Made by a program: the position numbers and the translations under genes
Notes under the pieces: generated by a model
Database searches by the model: none
The model's input: the letters and a program-made list of their open reading frames with translations, nothing else
Told to the model about the DNA's origin: nothing
Source: Botryosphaeria dothidea
Taxonomy: Eukaryota > Ascomycota > Dothideomycetes > Botryosphaeriales > Botryosphaeriaceae
Assembly (NCBI GenBank): GCA_011503125.2
Contig: WWBZ02000082.1
Span: forward strand, 1,488,001 to 1,552,000
DNA: 64,000 bases
Direction: 5' to 3'
In this document: one piece after another, positions 25,500 to 35,994 of the stretch
Layout of the letters: the number at the start of each line of letters is the position of its first letter
Numbering within the stretch: the stretch's first letter is position 1

Positions 25500-27296
25500 T
25501 CACGCCTTCTTCACTTCCAACACTGCCAACCCCACCACATCCGGCGCTGGATCGGGCCCCGGCGCCCCGACTACGACGACATTCGCATCGCCCGGCACGA
25601 ACCCATCAACCTCGACGTCCAGCCTGCCCGTCTCGAACCAGTCTCCGCCGCTGATGGGCAGCGCCCAGCGCTTCGCCGCGCCACCGTTGACGCTCAGGGT
25701 CAGGTTGCGCGTGTTGGTACCGGTCGACCAGGCCGATTGCAGGGCGACGTCGTAGTTGATGTAGTCGATGCCCAGCAGGAGTTTTTGCGCCGGCGCCGAG
25801 ATGTTGCTGAAGGTGAGAGAGGCGCCGATGTAGAGGTTGATCGCTTTGGAGCCGACGGGCTGGCACTCGTTGGTGCCGCACGCGCTGATGGAGGCGCCGC
25901 CGCTGACGGTGGCGGATGTGACGGGGGCGTAGGAGGCCTCGACGGTGGTGGCGTTCGAGGGCGTGAGGGAGGAGAGGACGAGGAGCTTGGCTTCGTGGCC
26001 GGCGAGGTCGAGCGTGAGCGAGTTGTCGGCCGCGCCGAGGTCCTGTGCGGCCCAGACGTCGCGGACGGCGCCGGCGCCGGCGAGGCCGACGGTGGAGAGG
26101 TCGAGGGTGATGGTTCGGGACTCGTTGCGCCAGTTGGGCACGGCGACGACGAGGCGCGAGTCGGACAGGTTGCCGGCCCAGATGTCGTACTCCTCCTCGG
26201 TGTAGCGGCGGATGAGGCGGGCCTGCTCACCCCGGGGGTCCTGGTTGATGGCGAGGGCCTCGGCGTTGAGCATGATGTCGAGCGAGGCCTGAGGCGTGCG
26301 GGTGGTGGACATCGGGGCGCCGATGGTGAGCGGGGATTTGTTGATGGCCCACATGGTGAAGTGGAAGCGCTCTTCTTCCAAGCTGAGGGCGTTGAGGCCG
26401 ATGATGAGCATGTCCATGTCCGGGTATTTGCCCACGCCCGTGTGCTTCCAGTAGGGCACGACCTCGTTCGTGATGCGCCAGATGGACGACCAGCTGTTGT
26501 AGATGTCGTTGGAGATGCGCCAGCTGTTGCCGTAGCGCGGAGCCCATTCTCCTAGGTCTTCTCCGACTCCCCACTGGCAGATCTGGTAGAGAATGGGTCT
26601 GTCCTGCTTGTCGAGTTCCTGGGACATCTTGGCGAAGCGGACGGATGGATCAGGCTCGTAGGGATCGTAGACGACGAAGCCCTCGGTCACGTTGGCCCAG
26701 CAGTTGTCGTACTTCAGGGCATCCCCACCCCATTCGGCGAATGTCTGTGCATCTGATTCCTCGTAGCCCAAAGACGCCACCAGGAAGATGTGCTCTGAGT
26801 CGGTAGTACATTGCCATTTTCCCGCTCCCGAATACAGTCCAAATTGCAGGCCCAGATCATGGATGAATTCACCTAGGGCAGGAAATCCCGAGGGGAATAA
26901 GGTGGAGTTCCAGGTAATCTTGCCATCGGCGGTCCTGTTGGACGACGGCCATCCACAGTCGGTGGTGACGATGTTGTATCCCTTTTTGGCAAAGCCAAGG
27001 TCCACGAGGCCTTGTGCATTTTCCTTGATGATCTAGAGGAAGGGGGGCAGGTTAGAATTCGCGAAGACCTTCCGTACTTGTTCGGTGAGATGCATGGAAG
27101 AAATTTTGGATGTTCTAGACCACAAAGTTTCAAGAAAGGAAAATAAAATACGCACAGTCTCATTGGGGCTACAAGAGTAGGCATTGTAGCTGTTCCAACC
27201 CAATTGGGGGGCCGTGGTTCGCACGACAGCCGTCGCAGGGTGGAGCAGCAGCGCGGCGGTGGCTAGAGCTCGCAACGACATCTGTTTCGTAGGCAT
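25500..27296 (-). CDS. Secreted GH27 alpha-galactosidase
   Basis: Releases terminal alpha-1,6-galactose from galactomannan and raffinose-type sugars outside the cell. Exon 1 27296-27156, intron 27033-27155 (GTGCGT...CTCTAG), exon 2 27032-25500; 557 residues. A signal peptide (SLRALATAALLLHPATA) precedes TAPQLGWNSYNAYSC, the GH27 N-terminus. The nucleophile is in GGDALKYDNCW (about Asp156) and the acid/base in WRISNDIYNSW (about Asp223). The barrel is followed by a beta domain and, from about residue 400, an extra C-terminal region with NLYIGASLTF and LDVEVDGF that looks like a CBM35-type carbohydrate-binding module. ATG 27281 is an alternative start, six codons (counting Met) into the signal region. 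A TATA box lies 56 bp upstream. Exact substrate preference is not readable. Confidence 0.94.
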
Positions 27297-27351
27297 GACA
27301 AAGAATGCTCCCAGAACAAAGCTCGATCCAGGCAAGCAATAAGCCTGTCAC

Positions 27352-27359
27352 CTTATATA
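27352..27359 (-). promoter_or_regulatory. TATA box of the GH27 gene
   Basis: Minus-strand TATATAAG 56-63 bp upstream of the proposed ATG, the expected place for an inducible fungal secreted-enzyme gene. Confidence 0.55.
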
Positions 27360-27581
27360 CATCTATGCCAGACATTGGTGGGGCTGCACCGCATTCTCCG
27401 TGCCATCATGTAGCGCGGTTCACCAAGCCCACTGCGGGAGGGGTCCGGTGGGAGAGGGCGGGTATGGCTGGAGCCGCAGGGCGCGATCACGCCGGTGTGG
27501 GCTGGTCGGGCGAAGTGAGCACGAGAAACGAGAACTACTGTACGAGGCCCGGTGGTGATCGTCTCCCGCACGCCGGGCCAT

Positions 27582-27598
27582 GCGGGGAGATTGCGGGG
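27582..27598. promoter_or_regulatory. Paired CreA-like sites upstream of GH27
   Basis: Two GCGGGG hexamers, 27582-27587 and 27593-27598, fit the CreA/Mig1 consensus SYGGRG and are 11 bp apart in the same orientation. Carbon catabolite repression of an alpha-galactosidase would be expected; the motif is short, so this is inference. Confidence 0.3.
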
Positions 27599-28433
27599 AG
27601 GCACGACCGAGCCAGCAATTTCAGCCGAGTACGATCGCACCTTCCCCAACGAGCAATGCCGTCACGCTGCATCTCCGGTGATGCGTGGTCATCTGGAATC
27701 TTGAAATCAAGGCACAATCAATCTGGAGGCATGAGGTATCAGATGAGCCCAACGCCTGTTTCGACCGAGCATGGGGCCCCGGAGCTGCTCCGCCGTTGAG
27801 CTCCTCGGAAACGAGCCGATCGATGTTTCAACCACGTGTAGGCGTTGGGGGAAAGATTTGAGGTTGCAGGTGAAAGGCCCAGGCCCGGGGCCGTACCTGC
27901 TTTTAAGCATGAGCGCTTGACGCCACGTGAGATGCAAGCCATCAATGCCTTCCCGGCGCAAACATGAACCGACCTCGTTCACCGACTCAGCGCCTTCAAA
28001 GTCACCAGCTCGCTTCCACACGGCCAAGCCGGTACCTGCATGTCTATTTCTCACCGAAACTATCACCAACGATTCATGGAGCCGAGAGCCACCGCCATTA
28101 CCACGGAGCACATAACTGCTTCGAGCCCAGTTGAACCCTTCTCGCGCCCAACCCGTGCATCCGTTACCAGACCGCTTCCACTTGAAGAAGCATGAAGCGA
28201 GCATGTACGGCTTCGTTGTTATCAGCCCCGAACGACCGCTGACACCATAGCCTAAAGATTGCGCCCTGGTCCCGGCATCCCGTCATAGGCGGAAAAACAC
28301 GATGGAAATCTACCCCGCAAAAACCATTGATGTGTAGATCTCCCGAGCAGTGGCTCTGTCTGCAAGACATAAAGTTATCCAGAGCTACGGGTAAGCATCA
28401 GGGACAGGAAGAGAAGCGTCTTCGCCGCACACC
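27599..28433. other. Divergent promoter space, GH27 / carboxylesterase
   Basis: The rest of the 1.1 kb between the two divergent secreted-enzyme genes. No ORF with a motif and no repeat is seen. Confidence 0.4.
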
Positions 28434-30131
28434 ATGGCTAACCTCACCAGGAGCCCCTTTCTCGTATTGCTGCTCTCGTTCCTGCTGGGCACGTTAGCAT
28501 TCGACGACCCTCTCGTCGAGCTGGACTACGGATCCTTCCAAGGCCGCTACAATGCCGAATACAACATCTCCTACTTCCGCAAGATCCCCTTCGGCGCCTC
28601 CACCGCCGGCGAGAACCGCTTCCGCGCGCCGCAGCCGCCCCTGCCCATCACCAATGGCACGTACAACACTGACCAGCCCTTCGACATGTGCCCGCAGCGC
28701 ACCGTCAACGGCTCCGAAGACTGCCTCTACCTGGGCCTGTACTCGCGCCCGTGGACCAACTCCTCCGCCCTCCGCCCCGTCCTCGTCGTCTTCTACGGCG
28801 GCGGCTTCATCCAAGGCTCCGCCTCCTTCTCCATCCCGCCGCCCATGTACCCGGTGCTGAACGTCAGCACCGCTAACGACATCGTCATCGTCTACCCCAA
28901 CTACCGCACCAACGCCTTCGGCTTCCTCCCCGGCAAAGCGGTCGCCGACTCGCCCACCGCCGACCTCAACGCCGGCCTGCTCGACCAGGACGCCGCGCTG
29001 CGCTGGGTGCACGCCAACATCGCACATTTCGGCGGCGACCCGAGCCGTGTCGCCATCCAGGGCCAGTCCGCGGGCGGCGGGTCGGTCGTCGCGCAGGCGA
29101 TCGCGCGCGGGGGCGAGACCGAGCCCAAGCTCTTCCGCGCCGCGCTGCCGGGGTCGCCGTTCTGGCCGAAGACGTACGCGTTCGACGCGCCCGAGGCGGA
29201 GGCGCTGTACGCCGGGCTGGTCGAGAGGGTCGGGTGTGGCGGGGAGGGCGACGCGCTGGCGTGCCTGAAGCGTGCGGACGTGCAGGCGGTGCGGAACGCC
29301 AGCCTGGCCATCAGCGGGCTGCGGCAGTACACGACGTCGTCGTTCAACTGGGGCCCGGTGGTCGATGGCGAGTTTTTGCGGACGCCGCTGTCGGAGGCGA
29401 CGAGGCTGAACGCCGAGGTCGCGTGGTCCATGTTCAACACGCACGAGGGCGAGAACTTCGTGCCGGGCGGCCTGGGGCAGGCGAATGGCTCCAACGGGTT
29501 CAACAGCTCCGACGGGTTCAACAGCTCCGAGGCCGGGTTTGAGGGCTGGGTGCGCGGGTACGTGCCCGGCTTCTCGGACGCGCAGGTGGAGCGGCTGAAG
29601 GCGTTGTATCCGGCGGCGGGCGAGGCCGAGGAGGCGGCTTGGAACACGACGACCGTGCGGGCCGGCATGGTGTTTCGCGATTCGGTGCTGGCGTGTCCGG
29701 GGCTGTGGTTTGCGGAGGCGGCGGGGAAGGGCATGGGGTATTTGGGCGAGTACACGATCAGCCCAGCCAAGCATGGCAGCGACACGCAGTTTGTAAGTGG
29801 TCCCTCTTTTTCATTCAATCCTTTAGTGGTGGTTGGATTTCGTTGTGGTGGTGCTGACTGGTACGTTTTCTAGTGGAATCAAGTGAACGCGGTCCAGAAA
29901 TCGCAGCCTTTGGTTTACCAAGGGTTGGCAGGAGCAATGGCCAGCTACTTCCAGACTGGGGGGGAACCAAATGCGCACAAGCTGACTGACAGCTCGCAGG
30001 CGGGAGTGCCAGAGCTTACGGCCGGGAAGGAGTGGGTCGTGAAGTCAAATTCCTTTGAGCAAACAGACATTACCATGTTGAAGGCGCGGTGTGCATTCTG
30101 GAAGGGAAATGCAAGGGACATACCATTATAA
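28434..30131 (+). CDS. Secreted type-B carboxylesterase
   Basis: An alpha/beta-hydrolase of the carboxylesterase/lipase type B family, 538 residues, in two exons (28434-29792 and 29874-30131; intron 81 nt, phase 0). Residues 1-22 are a signal peptide (FLVLLLSFLLGTLAF). The oxyanion loop is FYGGGF, the nucleophile elbow GQSAGG (Ser212), the acid in NTHEGENF (Glu338) and the His in SPAKHGSDTQF (His447). Many N-x-S/T sites are present, including a small in-frame tandem repeat GFNSSDGFNSSE near residues 358-369. The stop codon TAA is unusual: its first two bases are the TA target duplication of the pogo element and its last base is the first base of the transposon. The reading frame is intact. 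Substrate unknown. Confidence 0.93.
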
Positions 30132-30180
30132 CGTAGTTTACAAGCGAGCCGCCACTCCAAGCGAGCCGCCACCCTCACCA
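30131..30180. repeat. Pogo element left terminal inverted repeat
   Basis: 50 bp, identical to the inverse of 31937-31986. It contains an internal direct duplication of a 14-bp motif (CAAGCGAGCCGCCA), a possible double transposase-binding site. Confidence 0.97.
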
Positions 30181-30402
30181 GCTTTCTACGCCTTCACACG
30201 CATATCGTTCAACAACGCATTAAAATATAATGAGAACAACAACTATCCTAGCTTAAAAAGCCTCCACAGTATCTTTTTGACACGTACGAGAATTGTGCCC
30301 TGGCTCCCTACAGCGCCTACAGCGCGCTATTTGCTGCCTACTCACACCAGATCGCGCCTTGCCTCGACGCATTTCGCCCTCAAGTTGCTCATTAACGTCC
30401 TT

Positions 30403-31905
30403 TTAAGCAGTAATTTCCTCACCCTCTGCCTTTGTTAAGGTACCTCGCTTCTGGATCCGCTTTCTTTTGCGCTGTTTACGCTTCGTGGCAGCCTTATTTG
30501 CCTTCTGAAGGCTAGAGACCTGATCGCGTAACAAGACCATCTCATGCACCATCAGCTGAGCCCCCTTGGTAAGCCGATTAAGCGACTCAATCATTGAAGT
30601 AGGCGACGAATCTTGGTGCCTTTGAATCCGATCGCGAATTAGGGTTGATTGGGACTCTAGTTCTCGCGCGTTGCTTGGTGTTTTCGACTCCCATAGAGCA
30701 GCCTCTGGGGCAGCTGGTGGTGTTGGCGTACGAAGCTTCACATCAAGCTTTGATAGCACCGCATCTAGGTCGTACGGCACTAGCCCAGCTCCTCGAAAGC
30801 TTGCGCAGATGTTAGCCTTTATAATTGACTTATCAAAGGCTACTTTAAAGGCTGGTAGGAACTCAAGCTTGGTGATATGGTTGATGTGGTTGCGCGCCAA
30901 GCCTCCAATCTGATCCCCATACGCGCGCTTCAACGGCGAGAAGCAGCCCACATCAAGCGGCTGGAGCAGGTGCGACGAATGTGGAGGCATACAGAGGGTA
31001 ATAATCTTCTCCTCCTTGCAGATCGCCTGGAACTCAAGCGAGTTGTGGCTCTCGTGGCCGTCGATAATCAGCAGCCGATACGTCCCCACCGTACGCGCTT
31101 TCGTATGCTTGTTGAAGTGTTTTAGCCACGCAACCCCAAGCTCATTCGTTGTCCAGCCGTTGTCACTAACTGCGATGGCCCAATCGCCAGGTATATCGTT
31201 GTCCCCATACCAGGCGGAGAGGTGGTGCTTGGCCGCGAAGATGATGAATGGTGGAATCGCCCACCCAGCAGCGTTGATTCCTTGGATGATAGTCACCCAC
31301 TCACGGTCGCCTGGCTGTACCGCCTTTGGTCGATTACGCCTCTCCGAGCCTGTAACAACGAGCTGAGCCAATATCTTGCCCATCATAAAGCCAGTCTCGT
31401 CGAAGTTGTGGGTATCTTCGTCAAGGATGCCGTACTTCTCCTTCGTACGCTGTACAAGCTTAAACCACTCGCCAAGGACCTTAGGATCCTCACACAAGGC
31501 CCGCTGGCGATCATACGGTCGATTCAATTGAGTTTTAAGCTGCGGAGTCCGCCCAACAAAGTTCCTTGGCCAATGCGTGCCAACCTGGCCAGCAGCGCGC
31601 TCAGCAAGCAGTTTATTAGCCATATCCCGCACTGCATCCAACGTAGGCGCAAAGCCTCGCGAGTCTAGGTCATATATGTGTTGAATTATTGCCTCCTCCT
31701 CGGGTTTTGTAAGCTTCTTTGAATTGGGCTCGTAATCGCGTCGTGAGGCGACTCCGGCGCGTCGGTCGCGGAGCGTGGTTCGGGGGATGTTAAACGTTGA
31801 CGCAGCGCGCTTTACGCTCCGGATCTGCTTCTTATCGATAGCTGAGATAGCGAGGAAGATATCTGCTTCGTTATAGGTTGATCGAGTAGTAGTTGGTTGA
31901 GCCAT
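30403..31905 (-). CDS. Pogo/Fot1-type transposase (DD35D)
   Basis: Cuts and pastes the surrounding element. 500 residues, no intron, ATG at 31905. The N-terminal half carries psq-like and CENP-B-type helix-turn-helix DNA-binding domains (about residues 10-130, with AASTFNIPRTTLRDR and GTHWPRNFVGRTP). The DDE_1 catalytic core shows Asp169 (NFDETGF), Asp282 (IIDGHESH) and Asp318 (LLQPLDVG); the last two are separated by 35 residues, the DD35D spacing of the pogo/Fot1 group. A Lys/Arg-rich tail (KRKQRKRKRIQKR) may be a nuclear signal. No stop, frameshift or missing catalytic residue is seen, so it could be active. Confidence 0.97.
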   Translation of the reverse strand: MAQPTTTRSTYNEADIFLAISAIDKKQIRSVKRAASTFNIPRTTLRDRRAGVASRRDYEPNSKKLTKPEEEAIIQHIYDLDSRGFAPTLDAVRDMANKLLAERAAGQVGTHWPRNFVGRTPQLKTQLNRPYDRQRALCEDPKVLGEWFKLVQRTKEKYGILDEDTHNFDETGFMMGKILAQLVVTGSERRNRPKAVQPGDREWVTIIQGINAAGWAIPPFIIFAAKHHLSAWYGDNDIPGDWAIAVSDNGWTTNELGVAWLKHFNKHTKARTVGTYRLLIIDGHESHNSLEFQAICKEEKIITLCMPPHSSHLLQPLDVGCFSPLKRAYGDQIGGLARNHINHITKLEFLPAFKVAFDKSIIKANICASFRGAGLVPYDLDAVLSKLDVKLRTPTPPAAPEAALWESKTPSNARELESQSTLIRDRIQRHQDSSPTSMIESLNRLTKGAQLMVHEMVLLRDQVSSLQKANKAATKRKQRKRKRIQKRGTLTKAEGEEITA

Positions 31906-31936
31906 TGTAGTCGAAAGGTGACGCGTCGCGTGAAGT

Positions 31937-31986
31937 TGGTGAGGGTGGCGGCTCGCTTGGAGTGGCGGCTCGCTTGTAAACTACGT
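31937..31986. repeat. Pogo element right terminal inverted repeat
   Basis: 50 bp, exact inverse of 30131-30180, followed by the duplicated TA at 31987-31988. Confidence 0.97.
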
Positions 31987-32161
31987 TAGATAAAATTATC
32001 CGATGTATTATGTTTGAAGCCAATTGATCAACTCTGCATGTCAGATATCTCCATTGAGTCGTGAAGTGACCCGGACATGAAAAAAGATTAACGTGTTCAT
32101 ACAGGGTATCATAATTATGTAAAATGGTGCATAGCAATTCTCTTATGGTGCGCCGCCAGTC

Positions 32162-34360
32162 TCAAGCACCTTCCATCTTCACATCCTGGTCTTTCGGTTG
32201 CTCTTCTTGAGCAGGGGCATCGGATTGCCCCGGTTCCACTTCTTTTTTCTTTCCCAAGAACCTCTCTGGGACACCCTTAGCAACTGCGAACCTACCCTCA
32301 GACTTAGGTCCCACGAAGCAGCCCAACAGGTTGCTCCATCTCGCCGTTCCCATTCCTCCTCCGAGCCCACTGACAAACCTGCGGATACTTCTGAACGCAA
32401 AGGCATCTGCATACGGCAATCCCGTGAGAGGATCGCGGTAGCGTGCGGGCTGCGCAGTGATGCAACAAAGTTCGCGATGAGGCAAATGAGCATTGCGGGC
32501 GCCACGGCCAGGCGGTGGGCGTGTGGGAAGGGCAATAGGCATACCGGCCGGCCATCTAAAAAGAGCTCGCGAAAGTGCATCTTTGTCGCGAGGACGAAGT
32601 GAATCGAAATTTTGAAGGGTGATTAGGTTCCGCACTGCACGCAAAATAACCCTCCGAGGCGGTGCTGCCGGAGGGTCGGATTGCGCCTGTTGATACGAGG
32701 CGGGCTCGCCGGAGGCCTTGATAGGCTCGTCTCCTTGGTTCCTTTCTTTTGCTGACTCAGTGACCATTAAGGCCGAAGGTAACTGTGATTGTGAAGAAAG
32801 GGGTCGCTGAGCAGAGGAAGAATTCGGCTGATTGGAGTCCATGGATGCCCAGTCGAAAATCCCATCAAGGAAACCACCAGCTGACTGTGGCGGAGCAAAC
32901 ATGATGTTATTGCCTTGACCAGATGATAACTCGGCGGATGAGTTAACGGTATTGGATGGCTGGGTTTCAGACGAGCCTGTTTGAGAAAGGTGGGGTTTTG
33001 AAGACTGGGTCTGCGTTGGTTGGATGGTAGACAATTGCGATGGAGCTTGCTCTGATTGAGATTGTGGCGTTTCTGACGGATTCGGTTGCGAGGGCTCCAA
33101 TTCAGATGACTGCGGGTGGTCCGGCTGTGCCGTAGACGTTGGTTGATGGACCGGCAAGCTTTGAGTTTGCTCTGTGCTTGCAGCGGGCGCCTCCGCATTA
33201 GAAACCTGGTCAGAATTGTTTGAAGGTTCTTCGGGTTTGACAATTGCCGCAAGCTGCTGCTGAGGCGCACTATTCTCTTGCTGTCCGTCTTGGCCAACAG
33301 ATGCAGTGGATTGTGGAGCAACGATCGGTTCAGAAGCAATGGACGTGTTGGGAGCAGACGCAGTGGACTGCAGAGCAACGATCGGCTTAGACTCAGTGGA
33401 TGTGTTGACGGCATCATTGACGGAAGGGGAGTCGTCATCAAGCTCCTCGATCTTGCAGTTATCCTTACCCACTTGCTTAAGCTTATCATTGACCCAGAGA
33501 GAGGGACCGCTGTAGTAACGCACGAAAGGCCCGTCCAATTTGCGGTTTTTCAGAGCCTCCAGACGAGCCTTATTCTCCTCAGCCTTTTGCCTCTCTGACT
33601 CCTCCCACCGACTCAGCGTCTTGTTATTTCTTTTCTCGACGCGAGCCGCCTCGGCCAGCCGTTCCTGTTGTGTCATCGGCTTCGGCTGATCTTTCTCCTT
33701 TCGCTTCTCTGCCTTCTTCATTATCTCAAGAACGTGTAGGCGATGGCGTTCCTTCTCTTCCAGGCCCTGTGTGAGATTCTGCTTGTTCTGAACCGTGAGG
33801 CGTCTCGACGAGGATCGAACAGGCCCCTCGGTGGCCTCGGGTAGCCAGGACACGCGTTCGGACTTCTTTTTTGGGCGAGGAGGCGGTAGCATTGAGGATT
33901 GTGGAGTCGACTGCGCCGTAGTTTTTGCCTTCTTTTGTTGCCGCAGCGCGGCTTGCGCGAAGGGGTCTCGTCGCTTGCGCTTCTGTAGGAGCTTCTGCTG
34001 GCGCTCCTCTTTGCGGAGAACCTTCTCGCCGGCGTCTTCGTCGTCTTGCTCGCCTTCATCCTCATCTTCATCGCCTGAAGACTCCAGTGCGATGTCCTCG
34101 GGAGCAAGGGCGTCGGCGCCTCCGAATTCGTCGTCATCGGCATCTTCAGCCCAATGCTCGTTGTCGTAGAACTCGTGCGCGTCCTGCTGCTCGTCTGGGC
34201 GCTCCTCCTGGTCTAGCAGCTTTCGCATCCAATTGCCGGCATTGGAGCGGCGGGCGCGGGCAACCACCATGGCGGGCTCGGCATCGGAGGAGCTACTGGG
34301 CGCGTCGTTGGCGGCTTCAGGCAACGGGCGCCGCGTGCTGGGGTCGCCGTCCTGAGACAT
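32162..34360 (-). CDS. SWC2: SWR1-complex subunit Swc2/Vps72 (YL1 family)
   Basis: Histone H2A.Z-H2B-binding subunit of the SWR1 chromatin remodeller, which exchanges H2A for H2A.Z in the nucleus. Single exon, 732 residues. The N-terminal YL1 domain shows RRSNAGNWMRKLLDQE, an acidic stretch with DEDEDEGEQDDEDAGE, and the basic KRKRRDPFAQAALRQQKKAK block. A Gln/Ser/Pro-rich linker occupies about residues 330-560. The C-terminal YL1_C domain has HRELCCITAQPARYRDPLTGLPYADAFAF, split here as CCITAQPARYRDPLTGLPY followed by ADAFAFRSIRR. An acidic tail ends the protein. It is longer than yeast Swc2 mainly through the linker. It lies tail to tail with the transposon-interrupted esterase and head to head with the PUF gene. 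Confidence 0.95.
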   Translation of the reverse strand: MSQDGDPSTRRPLPEAANDAPSSSSDAEPAMVVARARRSNAGNWMRKLLDQEERPDEQQDAHEFYDNEHWAEDADDDEFGGADALAPEDIALESSGDEDEDEGEQDDEDAGEKVLRKEERQQKLLQKRKRRDPFAQAALRQQKKAKTTAQSTPQSSMLPPPRPKKKSERVSWLPEATEGPVRSSSRRLTVQNKQNLTQGLEEKERHRLHVLEIMKKAEKRKEKDQPKPMTQQERLAEAARVEKRNNKTLSRWEESERQKAEENKARLEALKNRKLDGPFVRYYSGPSLWVNDKLKQVGKDNCKIEELDDDSPSVNDAVNTSTESKPIVALQSTASAPNTSIASEPIVAPQSTASVGQDGQQENSAPQQQLAAIVKPEEPSNNSDQVSNAEAPAASTEQTQSLPVHQPTSTAQPDHPQSSELEPSQPNPSETPQSQSEQAPSQLSTIQPTQTQSSKPHLSQTGSSETQPSNTVNSSAELSSGQGNNIMFAPPQSAGGFLDGIFDWASMDSNQPNSSSAQRPLSSQSQLPSALMVTESAKERNQGDEPIKASGEPASYQQAQSDPPAAPPRRVILRAVRNLITLQNFDSLRPRDKDALSRALFRWPAGMPIALPTRPPPGRGARNAHLPHRELCCITAQPARYRDPLTGLPYADAFAFRSIRRFVSGLGGGMGTARWSNLLGCFVGPKSEGRFAVAKGVPERFLGKKKEVEPGQSDAPAQEEQPKDQDVKMEGA

Positions 34361-35994
34361 GGCTCGAGATGGAGGGCGGGCGCGAGAAGACGGCGGGTGA
34401 CGTAGGGGAAGTTATGCGGGTGTGGCACGGCGGACAGGAAACGGTCGCGTCGGCGGCTAAAACGGAATCACAGGGTGTTTTCCGCAGCTGCATGTCATGC
34501 AGGCGGGCTTCGCGAGGGCGGCGCTGGGCGGGAATTGCAAGCCTCGGGTCGCTGAGTCGCCCGGCGTGGAGGGAGTGGACTGAGTGGTGATGAGCTGGGA
34601 AGGCGAAACGCGCCCCGGCTCGTTGAAACATCAAACACATCAGGTCGGGGCGTGTGATTGGGCGGGCGCTTAGGGCCGAATCAACGGCGCTGGGCAGCAC
34701 ACCCATTGCTCAAGTCCGGGCTCGAGATCAGCGACATCTAAGTGAGCCCGGACGCGCTCGAGGCACACACGGTGGCCCGGCCGGTCTGGAGAAGTCTCGC
34801 GGTCGGCTGGCGCCTGCGTCGCGGGGTCGACGCGGGCGGGCGCTGTGTGCGGCCTGGTCGCGCGCCGTGGGAGCAGCAGCCGCAGCAGCACCGGCAGCAT
34901 TGCGGGCAGCAGGCGAGGCCTCGCGGGTAGGACGCTGTCAATGCAGGGCAATCCCTCGCGAGGCATAGCAGGAAGCACTGCACCCCCTCGGGACGCGCCA
35001 TTAGGTGTTTCAGGATGGGATGGCGCCCGCCGGCGGCCAGTGAGCTGGCTTTTGTCTTTCGCTGAAGCCACGACGCCTCTTGCCTGCTCGTCGCGGACTG
35101 GCCGCTTGCCCACACGTTGTCCTGTGCGCGCTGTTTCTCTGCTCTGTTCCGCCGCGGGCGCTCTGATCGGGGCGCATCTTCAGGCACAGGGCACCGCTGC
35201 TACTCGCTCGCTCGCCTGCTCGCCTTCTACCCATCCCCACCACCACCCACCATCCCTCACACCCGCCCGCCTCTCCTCACCCCGTCCCCTTTCGTCCCGA
35301 GCGTTGCGGCCGTCATTTTAATCAGCCCTGTCGTAATTCGTACCTCCCTTCTCCAGGCCTGCACGCGGACTGTCTATTCCACTGGCTGCGTCTGTGTATA
35401 ATCCGCGTTCTTCGTCGAGCCCCAAGCCGCACGCAGTCCAGCTCTTCGCACAACCCCAGCTGTCCTTCGCCGCGCTCGCTGCATCGCCGCCCTCGCTCCT
35501 TGATCGCACTGGCCGTGCGTTCTGGTCCCTCCGCCCATCAAGCTCGCTCGTCCGTCGTGTGAGCTTCTGGAGCCCGCCATTGCGGCAACAAGAGCTTCCC
35601 CTTGACGTCGGCCCTAGACCCTGCCGCTGCCACCCTAATTGCCCCCGTCGCGACACCAGCACACACGACGCGCGACACCCCTCGGCACCTCTCCCAGAAC
35701 CCTCCGTGCAGCTCCCGTCGCTGTTCTGTGGCCCGACACCGCTGCTCCCTACTTCAGCCGGTCTGCGAGCTCAGGGCGCGATTTGTACAGTGGCCGCGAG
35801 ACAGCAAACGTCGAGCGCCAACCCGCAGCACTGTCCTTCGACTCGGTGCACCACGGCGACCTCACTCGCCGCTACATTCCTTTGGCCGGCACAAGAACAT
35901 TTTTCGCCTCAGCCCTGGTTTTGGTAATTGAGAGCGTCCGACCTCGTACTTTGAAAATTCTCAAGGGCCATACAGGATTCGACTCTAATTCATA
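34361..35994. promoter_or_regulatory. Divergent promoter region, SWC2 / PUF gene
   Basis: 1.6 kb between two divergent ATGs. The half next to the PUF gene (about 35200-35990) is C/T-rich, as in long fungal 5' UTRs. Short CAG-type runs occur near 34870-34895. No gene is called here. Confidence 0.4.

Larger units (their letters stand above)
30131..31986 (-). mobile_element. Intact pogo/Fot1-like DNA transposon, 1,856 bp
   Basis: Terminal inverted repeats are identical over 50 bp (30131-30180 and 31937-31986), starting ACGTAGTTTACAAGCGAGCC. Each contains two copies of CAAGCGAGCCGCCA in direct orientation. TA is duplicated on both sides (30129-30130, 31987-31988). One full-length transposase ORF fills the element. 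Perfect repeats, an intact ORF and a clean target duplication indicate a recent, possibly autonomous insertion. No second copy is in this window. Confidence 0.97.

Noticed and set aside
25290..26555. 421-codon ORF antisense to GH27
   Set aside because: Shadow of the alpha-galactosidase coding strand, low complexity, Asp/Gly/Val-rich.
28494..29774. 426-codon ORF antisense to the carboxylesterase
   Set aside because: A GC3-driven mirror frame of a clearly coding gene; its sequence is Arg/Val/Gly-rich without any motif.
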